A stretch of 64,000 nt of DNA from Endozoicomonas euniceicola (GCF_025562755.1 NZ_CP103300.1:4465001-4529000); one strand, 5' to 3'; positions 1 to 8,940 are shown, counted from the stretch's first letter. A program made the numbers and translations. Notes: a model not told the origin generated them from the sequence alone.

Positions 1-39
1 CTGCATAGGGTCATGCCTTAAATCGTCTCCTAGGTGCCT

Positions 40-1167
40 CTATGACTGCCGTTCGTCTAACGCTGGTATTAAATCAATTACCTTTCTCATACGCTGCACA
101 TCAAAGCCTGTCCCATAGACTTTATGAGCTATCTGTTTCTGAGTATGGCCTAGCACCGCTGCCAGTAATCCATCAGTACAGGTCTCCACTGCACGCAGCC
201 TGTTAGCCATACCATGACGAAACGAATAGACACTATAGTCTTCATGTGTCCGACGTATCCACTTGTTTAATGTAGCTCTGCAACCTGCGAGGCTTGAGCC
301 GTAAAGGTCAACGATTGAGTGGTGTAATGGGATAAGTCTGTCACCTGCTTTGGTTTTCGTGTCGGTGATCTTCAGGCACTTGATACTGTCTTTGGTTTCC
401 CATGCCGCACAATTAAGCAATTCACCTGTCCTGATGCCAGTAAAATAATACAAGCGATAGGCATTGTGATGTTCCTCCGGGCTGGTGGCTAATAGCTGCT
501 GCATCAGATCGGGAGTCATCGGCGGTGTGCTGTTGCCTTCGACAGAACCAAAGCCGCCTACCTGTTGAAACCGTGATATTTCAAGGTGGTCTGTATTCTT
601 GACTATCCAACTGAACAAGCTAGCGACTTGAGCAAACTTCCATTCAGCGGTTTTAGGTGAGTATTGTTCCAATATTGATTCTTTGAAGGTAGACACATCA
701 CCCTTACTGACTTCAGTCACACAGGTAATACCGCTACTCTCAATGAATGCGTCCAGTGCCTTCCGTGACTGCTGGGTGTTCCAGTTTATCCGGTGTGGCT
801 TCCACTTCCCGATCTTTACCCTACTTTGGCAGTACTGGTTGAACAATGCCTCAATGCTGGGTATCTGCGGTTCAGGCTTTGTAGGTAAAGTATTAATAGT
901 ATTGTGATTGGTATTATTAGTATTGATTTCAGTATCAAGCCTGCAAACCTTTCTGATACTGTCGGCGTACTTTTGGGCGTTCTCTGCGTCCTGCCTGTCC
1001 ATTAACGGGAAATAACTTTCCTCTGCCTCTGGCAATTCATTCAGGCAACCGTCAATGGTGGCAGTGAGTAAACTGCAAGCCTTGGCTCTGGCTGCTTCAA
1101 GTTCCGTCTTCAGATCGGCAAAGATATTTAGTTCCAAACTGCGTATTTCCAGTATCAAATCTATTAA
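40..1167 (-). pseudogene. Tyrosine recombinase (phage-type integrase), 3' part, 5' end cut off by an IS
   Basis: Site-specific tyrosine recombinase, used to integrate or excise mobile DNA. The C-terminal catalytic domain is readable: the first Arg in TGIRTGELL, a Lys in the DTKTKAGDRLIPL strand, the second Arg in YSFRHG, then LGHTQKQ and the nucleophile Tyr in KVYG. In box II the usual His before xxR is Tyr, a tolerated but uncommon change. The apparent 5' end at 1158 is only a TTG, and the open frame runs into the left end of the IS1380-type element at 1168. The missing N-terminal part lies beyond the element at 2872-3044. Removing the element plus one target copy restores one continuous frame, so this is an IS-interrupted gene. 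Its product as it stands would lack the arm-binding N-terminus. Confidence 0.8.
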
Positions 1168-1204
1168 CCTAAATTCAGCGGTTAACCCCTGAGCTAAACT
1201 CTAA

Positions 1205-1223
1205 CCCTCAACAATATTGAGGG
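1205..1223 (+). promoter_or_regulatory. Hairpin between IS left end and transposase start
   Basis: CCCTCAA, a 5-base loop CAATA, then TTGAGGG: a perfect 7-bp stem lying 7 bases before the transposase ATG. It is well placed to restrict ribosome access to transposase mRNA read in from outside, a common way for IS elements to limit expression. The role is inferred. Confidence 0.4.
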
Positions 1224-1230
1224 CTCGAAG

Positions 1231-2784
1231 ATGGTTCGACCACCAAAACCCACTCCCCCAAAGGGTGAGTTGTCTGAAATGAAAAAAGATCCCTTATCCG
1301 TCAAACTCGAAGTCGATTCTTTCGACGGTAAAATTCATGTCGAGTGGGAGCCTGAAGCATCGGTCACCCCAATGGGACAGCTTCCTTTTTTTATACAGTT
1401 TTTAAAAACAGGTCACCGATTTGAACCCTGGGTTAACGATTGCCCACTAACTTATAAAAGCCCAAACGCCCCTCAAAAAGTGGATGTGATTGGCTCATTA
1501 ATGCTTTCCATTCTTTCAGGACATAAACGCTATGCGCATATCGGAACAATTATTGGTGATAAAGTAAACGCTCAGTTGCTCGGGATGAAAAAAATTGTCA
1601 GCGATGATTCTGCCAGGCGTGGTTTAAAGAAGATTGACGAAGATGAAGGCGTTGAATGGATGCAAAAACACCTCCATCTCTGTTTTGATCCGTTATTAAC
1701 CATTCCATGGATTATGGATGTTGATGTTACCGTGAAAACCATTTATGGGCATCAGGAAGGAGCGGTTAATGGCTATAACCCACATAAGAAAGGGAGACCC
1801 TCTCATACTTACCACTCATATATGATGGCTAATCTTAAATTAATACTGGAGGTTGAAGTCAGACCCGGAAATCAAAGTCAAAGTAAATACTCTTTACCCG
1901 GTTTAATGGAGCTATTAAATCGACTTCCAAAACGCTGCTGGCCTGAATTTGTTCGTGGTGATTGTGATTGGGGAAGTGACCGGGTAATGAGCGAATTGGA
2001 AGATGCTGGTTGTCATTATCTTTTTAAAATGAAGAAGCACGACAACGTTAAGAAAGCCATAGGGAATGCACACTGTAGCGGAGGATGGGTAAAATACGAC
2101 AACCATTGGGAGGGAAAAGAATCCGTAATTAAACTGTCAGGTTGGAAAAAAGAAAGACGCATAATTATTGTTCGAAGACGGCGTCCTGAAAATGAAATAC
2201 CGATGTTGGAAAAAGGAATAAAAGAACGTCAACAAACGTTAGCATTAATAGAAGAGCCAGAAAATATAAAAGCTTACGAGTATTCGGTTCTGGTCACATC
2301 TCTTGATAATGATATAGTCTCGATCATTAATCATTATCGCAATAGGGCTGACTGTGAAAATAACTTTGATGAAATCAAAAACCAATGGGGCTGGGGCGGT
2401 TATGTAACAAAAGATATGGCAAGATGTCGAATGCTGGCCCGAATGGTTGCCTTGGTTTACAACTGGTGGACGCTATACGTTCGATTGAGTAATCCGGACT
2501 CCCATAAAGAATCAATTACCAGCCGTCCCTTATTAATGAGTTCAATTGGCAAGCTGACCCACTCTGGCAACCAAAAGAAAATAAAGCTGACAAGCCAGCA
2601 TCGATGGATGTATAAAATTGCGAAATTACAAAGTGAACTGTGTGATTTTTTTGATTCAATCAAAAGTATCGCACCGCAGTTGAATCCAATTAACGCATGG
2701 TGTCGTATTTTAACGAAAGCGGTCTCAAAATTTTTGAAAAAAGGGCAGGTTATTACGATGCAACCATTAATTCGATCGGGCTAA
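1231..2784 (+). CDS. IS1380-type DDE transposase
   Basis: Cut-and-paste transposase of 517 residues that acts on the element's terminal repeats. Family-typical blocks are visible: an N-terminal dimer/DNA-binding region, the first catalytic Asp in MDVDVTVKTIYGHQEGA followed by the conserved GYNPHKKGRPSH stretch, the second Asp in the FVRGDCDWGSDR region, and the catalytic Glu in the ENNFDEIKNQWGWGGY block. The ORF fills almost the whole element and has no frameshift, so the enzyme is probably active. An internal ATG at codon 17 is an alternative start. No strong ribosome-binding site precedes the first ATG, in keeping with weak IS expression. Confidence 0.88.
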   Translation: MVRPPKPTPPKGELSEMKKDPLSVKLEVDSFDGKIHVEWEPEASVTPMGQLPFFIQFLKTGHRFEPWVNDCPLTYKSPNAPQKVDVIGSLMLSILSGHKRYAHIGTIIGDKVNAQLLGMKKIVSDDSARRGLKKIDEDEGVEWMQKHLHLCFDPLLTIPWIMDVDVTVKTIYGHQEGAVNGYNPHKKGRPSHTYHSYMMANLKLILEVEVRPGNQSQSKYSLPGLMELLNRLPKRCWPEFVRGDCDWGSDRVMSELEDAGCHYLFKMKKHDNVKKAIGNAHCSGGWVKYDNHWEGKESVIKLSGWKKERRIIIVRRRRPENEIPMLEKGIKERQQTLALIEEPENIKAYEYSVLVTSLDNDIVSIINHYRNRADCENNFDEIKNQWGWGGYVTKDMARCRMLARMVALVYNWWTLYVRLSNPDSHKESITSRPLLMSSIGKLTHSGNQKKIKLTSQHRWMYKIAKLQSELCDFFDSIKSIAPQLNPINAWCRILTKAVSKFLKKGQVITMQPLIRSG

Positions 2785-2871
2785 TGACTTAAAAAAACGC
2801 TGCTCAGAACCGTGAGAAGCTATTCCTAATGGCATGGCTCAGTGGCGTTCAACTGCTGAATTTAGGATTAA

Positions 2872-3044
2872 CGAGGAAAGAACCTTTGCCTGTGTTGGGC
2901 TTGCGGTCTTTAAACTGATGGAGTGTATGCGATTCTGGAACCTTCTGTGATAGGTAAAGTTGCCCTGTCGCTGTCGTAAATGTTGGCAAATATTAGGTCG
3001 TAACCCTTTGATACCGCTGGAGATACCGGAAACACTGTAGGCAT
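2872..3044 (-). pseudogene. Detached 5' part of the interrupted integrase gene
   Basis: Read leftward, this segment encodes about 57 residues including LRPNICQHLRQRQGNFTY and HRRFQNRIHSISLKTASPTQ, the usual N-terminal pattern of phage integrases (a short basic strand ending in R-x-S-L-K-T). The frame continues without a stop through the target duplication at 2867-2871 into the 3' part at 1167. No ATG, GTG or TTG opens this frame before the upstream stop at 3157-3159. An ATG at 3044 lies in another frame, so either a frameshift has occurred near 3005 or a rare start was used. Coordinates of the upstream limit are approximate. Confidence 0.65.
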
Positions 3045-3238
3045 GGACACTATTTACTATAGATAGATATATCGGCCTTGTTTCTGATAGCTGCCTGACA
3101 ATGGCAGTTCCGAAGGAGATAAGGGATGGGACGACAGTTCTAAACAGGGTAAATCGTTATTTCCAATCTGTGTAAAAAAATAATCTTTAGCCGTCCATGT
3201 CAGGGCCGACAACTGACTTAGTCAGTCAGGAGAATTTT

Positions 3239-3544
3239 ATGAGCGGTGAACACTTCACGTTAACGATCAGTCAGAGCACCACAGACCCCGGTGACTTTGC
3301 CATTCACATGAAAGAAGACGGGCAGCCTGAGCAACTGCTGGTTCACCTGCGATTTATGCACTTGCCAATGTTTAACGACACCTATCTTGACGACATCGTC
3401 GGAGTCATGGCCCGCAAGCTGGCTAAACGCATTATTGAATGGCGAGTGGCTCCGGATGATAACACCCTGTCCCTCGCGGCTGATGAAGAGCAAGTCAAAG
3501 CGGTTGTTGATGAAGTCATTGACCGTATGAAAAAAGCGGATTGA
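3239..3544 (+). CDS. Small hypothetical acidic protein
   Basis: Encodes about 101 residues. I start it at the ATG at 3239 because AGGAG sits 6 bases upstream; an in-frame ATG at 3197 has no such site. No signal peptide or membrane segment is seen. The protein is soluble and acidic, with a predicted mixed strand/helix pattern (HFTLTISQS, then QLLVHLRFMHLPMF, then a C-terminal helix KAVVDEVIDRMKKAD). I do not recognise the family. It stands alone between the integrase remnant and the IS66 element, and its downstream stem-loop has been split by that IS. Confidence 0.6.
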   Translation: MSGEHFTLTISQSTTDPGDFAIHMKEDGQPEQLLVHLRFMHLPMFNDTYLDDIVGVMARKLAKRIIEWRVAPDDNTLSLAADEEQVKAVVDEVIDRMKKAD

Positions 3545-3576
3545 TTTAAGACACAGGTTTTTTCAGTGAATCAACC

Positions 3577-5403
3577 GTAAGCATTCGGTAAACCCATAAC
3601 ACCCCTCTCCTGTGTACGATTCCAGGAAGCACTTGTCTGATTTTAGGAAAGGGGTGTTACTAAGCCATTTTCACAAGGCGGGCTGTGATTCCTAAGCTCC
3701 TTAAGGCGTGCATCCGTCATTAGCCAAGGCAGCCATTGAGACAAATCATCAGGTGCTACACGACCATTGTCTGCACAGGTTTGCAGGTACTTTGTCATCC
3801 ATGCCCAGGGATTTATACCCCAAAGATTCAGCGTCATAAACACTGAAAACAGCCAGGCCATTAACTCTCCGCTCCAGTCACTGCCTGCACCGTAATAATT
3901 CTTGCGCCCGACAATGGGGTTTCTCAGGGATCGCTCAGCAGCATTGTTATCCATAGGGACTTCTGGGTAGTCCGCAAACAGAGTTAGCCCTTCCCAGTGA
4001 TTCTTCAGGCTGGTAAGGACTTTTTGACAACGTTCCTTAAGCTTTGGACGCTCCAACTCTTTATCCCGCCACTCTTTTAACTGGCCGAGATATTCTTTGA
4101 GAACTTTGTCGTATTTGAAAAACTGTTCAGGTTGCCTCTGATGTTCCAGACGCTGGTCATTTAAATGGTAAAGCTTGCCAATACGGTTTACCCAAGTGGC
4201 ACTCCACTTTTCCAGTTCATCATTGCCTTTCTGGGCATTGATAAAATCTCTGCGCACATGGCTCCAGCAGAAAGCTAAAAACATATCTGGATTTTCATTG
4301 GCGAGACTTTTATAGGCGCAGTAACGATCACAAACCAGAATACCATTGCTTTTACCCAGAAGCTCTTTGGGAACCCGGGCTGAACGGTTGTCGTCCACGC
4401 TGTAATAGACGGCTTCCTGCACCATAAACACCCATAACCAGTGTTTTTTGGCACCCTGGTCATCAGACCATACCATCCAGCGAGTTTCATCGGCATGCCA
4501 CTGCTGACCCGCTATAACGCGCTCCCTGATAGACTCTACTATGGGCTCAAACAGCGGTTTAATGGTTTGTAGCCCGCCTGTCACGGTGCCCTGAGAGAGA
4601 TCAAGTCCACGCATCCGAAAATCTTGCAGCTGTCGGTTAATGGGAATGCCGAAAGCGTATTTGTGCAGCAGGATTTCGACCCATACAGAGACGCCCAGTT
4701 TGCCTTTACGAATGAGTTTCGCCGGTTCAGGCGCTGTAATAATCCCCGGGGTTTGTGAACACTGACAGGTTTTCTGGTAGCGATGTCGGCGGTAACGACG
4801 GACATGAGCCTGAACTTCTACTTCGATAACATCGCTATCTTCCGTGCCGGGGAATGGACTAAAAGGAAGACCACAATGAGTGCAATGTTGCTCATCATCA
4901 GGTATCACGAGGTCTTCAGGAATCACGGGCAAGGTAGTGACGTTCTTTCGACCATGTCCTTTTGAGCCTTTTTGCTGTCCTTTCTTGCGGTCAGATTTCT
5001 GCCCGGAGCCCGAACCTTCTTGCTGATTGCCTGATTTTTTTGATGTCTTTTCTGTAGAGCGTCCGAACACCAAATGCTGCATTTGCGCTAATTGGTTTTT
5101 TAGTTGGTCAATTTGCACCTGAAAAGCACTGATTTCTTCTTGATGTTTGACCTTAATCTGTGCAATTTGGGCAAGCGCCTCCCGCTCCCGTTGACGGGCG
5201 CGCAGCCATTGGCTGTGCCACTGATTCGCTTGCGCTTTGAGCTCTATGTACTCCATTTTGCTTAGCGTTACTCGCGCATAAGCAAAAGGTGTTTTCACGA
5301 TATCAGCTTCAGTGGTAGTGGAAAGAACTGAAGAAAGCATTCAGGAAATATAGTTGAACATGGTCAAATAGTCATGCTTCAGATGGGTTCACCGAATGCT
5401 TAC
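3577..5403 (-). mobile_element. IS66-family element, TnpC-only (ISBst12-like), complete with 8-bp TSD
   Basis: A 1,827-bp element. Left end GTAAGCATTCGGTAAACCCA and the reverse complement of the right end differ at one of 20 bases. The 8-bp direct repeat AATCAACC flanks it exactly (3569-3576 and 5404-5411). IS66 elements characteristically begin GTAA and duplicate 8 bp. Only the tnpC-type transposase gene is present. The accessory tnpA and tnpB of classical IS66 are absent, as in the ISBst12 subgroup. Confidence 0.92.
3643..5340 (-). CDS. tnpC: IS66-type transposase (TnpC)
   Basis: DDE transposase of 565 residues. Order of domains: an N-terminal coiled-coil/leucine-zipper region (about residues 30-95), a basic low-complexity linker rich in K, G, S and Q, a Cys4 zinc-binding motif (HCTHCGLPF ... 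TCQCS), then the DDE core with Asp in WHADETRW, Asp in LVCDRYCAYK and Glu in NNAAERSLRN. Length is normal for the family and no disruption is seen. It is the only gene of the element and reads leftward. Confidence 0.92.
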   Translation of the reverse strand: MLSSVLSTTTEADIVKTPFAYARVTLSKMEYIELKAQANQWHSQWLRARQREREALAQIAQIKVKHQEEISAFQVQIDQLKNQLAQMQHLVFGRSTEKTSKKSGNQQEGSGSGQKSDRKKGQQKGSKGHGRKNVTTLPVIPEDLVIPDDEQHCTHCGLPFSPFPGTEDSDVIEVEVQAHVRRYRRHRYQKTCQCSQTPGIITAPEPAKLIRKGKLGVSVWVEILLHKYAFGIPINRQLQDFRMRGLDLSQGTVTGGLQTIKPLFEPIVESIRERVIAGQQWHADETRWMVWSDDQGAKKHWLWVFMVQEAVYYSVDDNRSARVPKELLGKSNGILVCDRYCAYKSLANENPDMFLAFCWSHVRRDFINAQKGNDELEKWSATWVNRIGKLYHLNDQRLEHQRQPEQFFKYDKVLKEYLGQLKEWRDKELERPKLKERCQKVLTSLKNHWEGLTLFADYPEVPMDNNAAERSLRNPIVGRKNYYGAGSDWSGELMAWLFSVFMTLNLWGINPWAWMTKYLQTCADNGRVAPDDLSQWLPWLMTDARLKELRNHSPPCENGLVTPLS

Positions 5404-5551
5404 AATCAACCTGTGTAGCTTTAACCCGGCAAGAGTATCCCGCAAACAGTCTGTCAGACCTTTTCCCAATTCCTCGTGATGTGCGTATAGGCGGCTGATC
5501 AAACAAGCATTATGTTGTCGTTCTTTTGTTAAACTCCGGGTGCCTTCTTGT

Positions 5552-6445
5552 ATGGACATGACACGATTCGTCAATACCTTTGGACGCTATTTGCGTGCGA
5601 AGTACGGTGAGAAAGTCCACAAAATTTCAGTTAATGCTTCTTTCACCTGTCCAAACCGTGATGGCACGAAAGGAATCGGTGGCTGTACGTTTTGCAATAA
5701 TGCTTCATTCAGTCCTGATACCACCAATGCCGGTGATATTACTGCCCAGATTCAATCCGCAAAAGAGAAGGTTTCCAAACGCACTGGAGCGGGCAAGTTC
5801 ATTGCTTACTTTCAGTCATACAGCAACACCTACGGTTCCGTAGAAGACCTTCGTCGTTATTATGACGAAGCCTTGTCTGACTCTGATGTCATTGGTCTGG
5901 CCGTTGGTACTCGCCCGGACTGTGTACCTGATCCGGTACTGGCACTGTTGAAAGAGTATCAGGACAGAGGCTATGAAGTCTGGTTAGAGCTGGGTCTGCA
6001 GTCCACTTTTGATGCTTCATTGATAGCTGTTAACCGGGGACATGGATTGGCCGAATATGAAGATGCTGTAAAACGAGCCAAATGCTTTGGTTTAAAAATT
6101 TGTACTCATCTGATTATGGGGCTGCCTGGTGAGGCACCAGAAGATACCCTGACCAGCTTTGACCGGGTGGTTGCACTGGGCGTTGATGCCATCAAGGTTC
6201 ACCCCCTGCACATTGTTAAGGGAACACAGCTGGCCCGGGACTGGAAGCATGGCCGGGTAAAAGAGATGACCATGGACGAGTACACGGATGTTATGGCGGA
6301 AGTCATTCGTCGCGCACCAGAGCATTTGCTGTTTCACCGCCTGACCGGGTCTGGAGAGCGGCAATATCTGCTGTCGCCGGAATGGGCAATGAAGAAGTGG
6401 GACATCCTTGGAATGATTTACAGGAAGCTTGAGGGCACTACCTGA
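5552..6445 (+). CDS. yhcC: YhcC-type radical SAM protein (TIGR01212 family)
   Basis: About 297-residue radical S-adenosylmethionine enzyme. The family is conserved in gammaproteobacteria, but its substrate is not established. The iron-sulphur cluster cysteines are in FTCPNRDGTKGIGGCTFC (residues about 28-45). The TIM-barrel core follows with SYSNTYG, GTRPDCVPD, WLELGLQS and HLIMGLPGE. I choose the ATG at 5552, because the protein then begins like E. coli YhcC (short leader, then VNTFGRYLRAKYG); a GTG at 5540 is possible. The gene starts 148 bases after the IS66 right end, so its promoter region has probably been left intact. Confidence 0.88.
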   Translation: MDMTRFVNTFGRYLRAKYGEKVHKISVNASFTCPNRDGTKGIGGCTFCNNASFSPDTTNAGDITAQIQSAKEKVSKRTGAGKFIAYFQSYSNTYGSVEDLRRYYDEALSDSDVIGLAVGTRPDCVPDPVLALLKEYQDRGYEVWLELGLQSTFDASLIAVNRGHGLAEYEDAVKRAKCFGLKICTHLIMGLPGEAPEDTLTSFDRVVALGVDAIKVHPLHIVKGTQLARDWKHGRVKEMTMDEYTDVMAEVIRRAPEHLLFHRLTGSGERQYLLSPEWAMKKWDILGMIYRKLEGTT

Positions 6446-6880
6446 CATCCAGTTAAGCCAGGAATTATCGCAACTTGCCCGAGCATGATGAATATCATGG
6501 ATCAGTTCGATGTGGGTTACTTTGTCCTGATTATTACCGACGAATCCCACTGTTCCATCTGTAACGTCTATGACAACCTGTTCAAATACTACGATGCGTT
6601 GCAGATTGGTCTGATTGCAACGTCTTTGGATATGCTCAGCCGCACCCCCTTTGGCCTGTTTGGTTGCGGAGGGCGTATTCCAATAGCAAACTACCCCCTA
6701 TATCCCTCGAACCTACAGCTGGATTACACCAGATTCTGCGAACCATGGTCGAAATGGATGGTCAGGCTGTTGTTGCAGGCTTTGCGGATTTTGCCGCTAT
6801 GCACCAGCTGACCAGTCAGCAGATTGACTTAAGGCTGAACAGGAGGTTGGTTCGTGTTATCGTGCAGAGCTTACCTTGAT
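6446..6880 (+). pseudogene. Decayed type I restriction enzyme R subunit (hsdR) fragment
   Basis: Two pieces of an HsdR-type protein survive. The first, beginning just after the yhcC stop, reads GIIATCPSMMNIMDQFD, then FVLIITDESHCSI and FKYYDALQIGLIATSLDML. These correspond to the SF2 helicase Walker B (DESH, DEAH-like) and motif III (normally TATP, here IATS) regions. Near 6710 the frame changes and the text becomes LHQILRTMVEMDGQAV and HQLTSQQIDL, which resembles the HsdR C-terminal domain. About 500 residues of the normal protein are missing between the pieces. It cannot make a functional enzyme. It suggests a type I restriction locus once stood here, next to the AlbA_2 gene that follows. 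Confidence 0.7.
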
Positions 6881-6924
6881 AATATCTCCTGTTTCTCCAC
6901 ACTCTATTCCGGAATATTGCTTAT

Positions 6925-8940
6925 ATGACAGAAACGATCAGCTCCCTTGAAGATATCGTCAGCTTGAAAGAAGGAACCGAAGTGGAGTTTAAGCTGGCAG
7001 GTGGAAAAAATGGGCAGGGTGAAGTGCCTAAGGATGTCTGGAAGACTTTCAGTGCAATGGCTAATACCAATGGAGGTGATATATTTCTCGGTGTTCGTGA
7101 GAAGCCTGTGGGGGCATTTAAAGTCATTGGGGTAGTCAAAGCAGATAAGATGATTGCTGATTTATGGAACACACTGAACTCAGCCAAAGTCAGTGTCAAC
7201 TATCTCGATGATCAGGATATTCAGCCAATCACTTTGGGTGATAAGACTGTTATTCGAATTCATGTCCCGAGAGCGAACCGTCAACAAAAACCTGTCTACT
7301 TAAACAGCAACCCTATGCAGGGTACTTATCGTCGTTTCAATGAAGGCGATCATTTGTGCAACCCGGAAAATGTACGAAGGATGTTGGCCGAGCAGGTTGA
7401 AGAGAGTCGGGATACTCGCTTGCTTGATGGCTTTACTCTGGCTGATCTGGATATGGAGTCTTTGCAGGACTACCGCCAAATGCTCCAGAACCATAAACCA
7501 ACACATCCATACAATAAGCACGACCATCAGGAGTTTCTTCGTTGTATTGGGGGATGGCGTAAGAACCGTAAGACTGGAGAGGAAGGCTTAACACTGGCAG
7601 GTTTGTTAATGTTCGGTCAGCTTCCCGCTATTCAGGAAGGGGTGTCTAATTATCTTCTGGATTATCAGGAGCGATCTGAAGCCAAAGCTGAGCTTCGCTG
7701 GATTGACCGAATTACGCTTGATGGCACATGGTCTGGAAACCTGTTTGATTTCTATCGTAGAGTTATCAATAAATTGACCGCTGATCTCAAAGTACCTTTT
7801 CAGTTGGATGGTGGGCAGAGAAAAGACCACACTCCTGTTCATGAGGCACTTCGGGAAGCTTTGGTAAACACCCTGGTACATGCCGATTATTCAGGGCGAA
7901 TGTCTGTATTAGTGGTCAAGAGACCAGATATGTTCGGCTTTCGTAACCCCGGCCTGATGCGAATTCCTATTGAGCAGGCTATACAGGGAGGCGATAGTGA
8001 CTGTCGCAACAGAACTATTCATCAGATGTTTCTGATGATAGGCCTGGGTGAGAGGGCAGGCTCAGGCATCCCGAAAATTTATAGCAGCTGGTCCAGTCAG
8101 CACTGGCGGCAGCCTCGTCTTCATGAACGTGTGGAGCCTGAACAGACGCTGCTTGAACTTCGAATGATTGATTTGCTGCCACAAGAAACTATTTCGCAGT
8201 TGATAGAGCGCTTCGGTAACAGGTTTACCCGACTTGGTAGTCTGGAGCGTGTTATTTTGGCAACAGCCGGGATTGAGTCAGTGGTCAATCATGCGCGGTT
8301 ACAGGAAATATCTACCGAACATCCGTCAGATATATCTCGCGCCCTTCAACAACTGGTAAAAGAAAGGTTGCTTGAAACCAGTGGCAGCGGTAGAGGTATG
8401 GTCTATTGCTTGCCGGGGGCGCATCTTCCAACGCCAGATATCCCCTTTCCTCAAGAGGTTCCTACAGAGCTGGTTTCCGCCTCTGGTTATATGGGTATTG
8501 ATTATAAAAGCTCCGATGATTTGAGCCTGAGCTCCGATGGTTTCGTAATCAGCTCCGATGGTTTAGCAGCTAACTCCGATGATACGGATATAAACTCCGA
8601 TGAAAGTCACCCGGCTATGGAGAGGCATCAGGACGGAAGACTCATTATCACGAGTCTGGAAAATGTTGACAGAATCTTGCTTGATGATTTGCTGCAACTT
8701 ACTGAAATAGCCAGAAAAAAGAAGAGGCTGCCAGTAGATGAAATGGAGCAGGTTATCATAGCGGCCTGTAAGAAGTGCTACCTGTCCTTAAGAGTATTGG
8801 CTGAATTACTGAGCCGATCTCCGGATCCTCTGAGGCAGAGCCACCTGAACCGGATGGTGAGAGATAAAAAGCTACTTAGAGCTTTTCCTTTAGAGCCAAA
8901 CTCGCCAAAACAGGCCTATACCTCTGCTCAGGCGACCTGA
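6925..8940 (+). CDS. Schlafen AlbA_2-type ATP-binding protein
   Basis: A 671-residue protein. The N-terminal 140 residues form an AlbA_2 (Schlafen-like) domain: EGTEVEFKLA, then ANTNGGDIFLGVREK, and a TYRRFNEGD strand. A middle region contains a GHKL-type ATP-binding fragment (VHEALREALVNTLVHADY, then FRNPG and ERAGSGIPKIYSSW). The C-terminal third has winged-helix-like segments and a Ser-Asp heptad repeat. Such proteins often lie within or beside type I restriction-modification loci, and a decayed hsdR piece lies just upstream. They have been proposed as regulators or defence factors, but the function is unproven. No strong ribosome-binding site precedes the ATG. Confidence 0.8.
   Translation: MTETISSLEDIVSLKEGTEVEFKLAGGKNGQGEVPKDVWKTFSAMANTNGGDIFLGVREKPVGAFKVIGVVKADKMIADLWNTLNSAKVSVNYLDDQDIQPITLGDKTVIRIHVPRANRQQKPVYLNSNPMQGTYRRFNEGDHLCNPENVRRMLAEQVEESRDTRLLDGFTLADLDMESLQDYRQMLQNHKPTHPYNKHDHQEFLRCIGGWRKNRKTGEEGLTLAGLLMFGQLPAIQEGVSNYLLDYQERSEAKAELRWIDRITLDGTWSGNLFDFYRRVINKLTADLKVPFQLDGGQRKDHTPVHEALREALVNTLVHADYSGRMSVLVVKRPDMFGFRNPGLMRIPIEQAIQGGDSDCRNRTIHQMFLMIGLGERAGSGIPKIYSSWSSQHWRQPRLHERVEPEQTLLELRMIDLLPQETISQLIERFGNRFTRLGSLERVILATAGIESVVNHARLQEISTEHPSDISRALQQLVKERLLETSGSGRGMVYCLPGAHLPTPDIPFPQEVPTELVSASGYMGIDYKSSDDLSLSSDGFVISSDGLAANSDDTDINSDESHPAMERHQDGRLIITSLENVDRILLDDLLQLTEIARKKKRLPVDEMEQVIIAACKKCYLSLRVLAELLSRSPDPLRQSHLNRMVRDKKLLRAFPLEPNSPKQAYTSAQAT
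8511..8602 (+). repeat. In-gene tandem repeat, 5 copies with exact 21-bp period
   Basis: CTCCGATG recurs at 8511, 8532, 8553, 8574 and 8595, exactly 21 bases apart. It encodes five heptads of the form (S/N)-S-D followed by four variable residues (SSDDLSL, SSDGFVI, SSDGLAA, NSDDTDI, NSDESHP), about residues 529-563. The sequence between the conserved 8-mers has diverged, so selection or gene conversion seems to keep the SD core. Confidence 0.9.

Larger units (their letters stand above)
1168..2866 (+). mobile_element. IS1380-family insertion sequence, complete, with TSD
   Basis: A 1,699-bp element. Its left end reads CCTAAATTCAGC followed by a G/A-variable extension through CTGAGC. The right end is the reverse complement of nearly the same sequence: 12 perfect bases, then an imperfect match. 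The flanks carry a 5-bp direct repeat ATTAA (1163-1167 and 2867-2871). Ends beginning CCT and a short 4-5 bp target duplication fit the IS1380 family, as does the single DDE transposase gene. The insertion lies inside the integrase gene. Near the left end there is also a hairpin (1205-1223). The element looks recent, because ends, TSD and ORF are all intact. Confidence 0.88.
3551..5416. repeat. Stem-loop split in two by the IS66 insertion
   Basis: ACACAGGTT at 3551-3559 and its reverse complement AACCTGTGT at 5408-5416 would lie 13 bases apart if the IS and one TSD copy were removed. They would form a 9-bp stem just after the small gene ending at 3544. The insertion therefore went into the loop/arm of a probable terminator or intergenic palindrome. 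Confidence 0.5.

Noticed and set aside
5389..5574. Leftward 61-codon frame across the IS66 right end, reading protein-like (ISRLYAHHEELGKGLTD)
   Set aside because: Its last codons come from the IS, its start lies inside yhcC, and there is no ribosome-binding site. Without the IS it would end after about 57 residues. Too little support for a gene.
6092..6550. 152-codon leftward frame opposite the yhcC 3' end
   Set aside because: Antisense shadow of yhcC and of the hsdR remnant; no start site and no recognisable domain.
8511..8602. 21-bp periodic repeat considered as a CRISPR array
   Set aside because: It is in frame within a coding gene, and the conserved unit is 8 bases with 13-base spacers.
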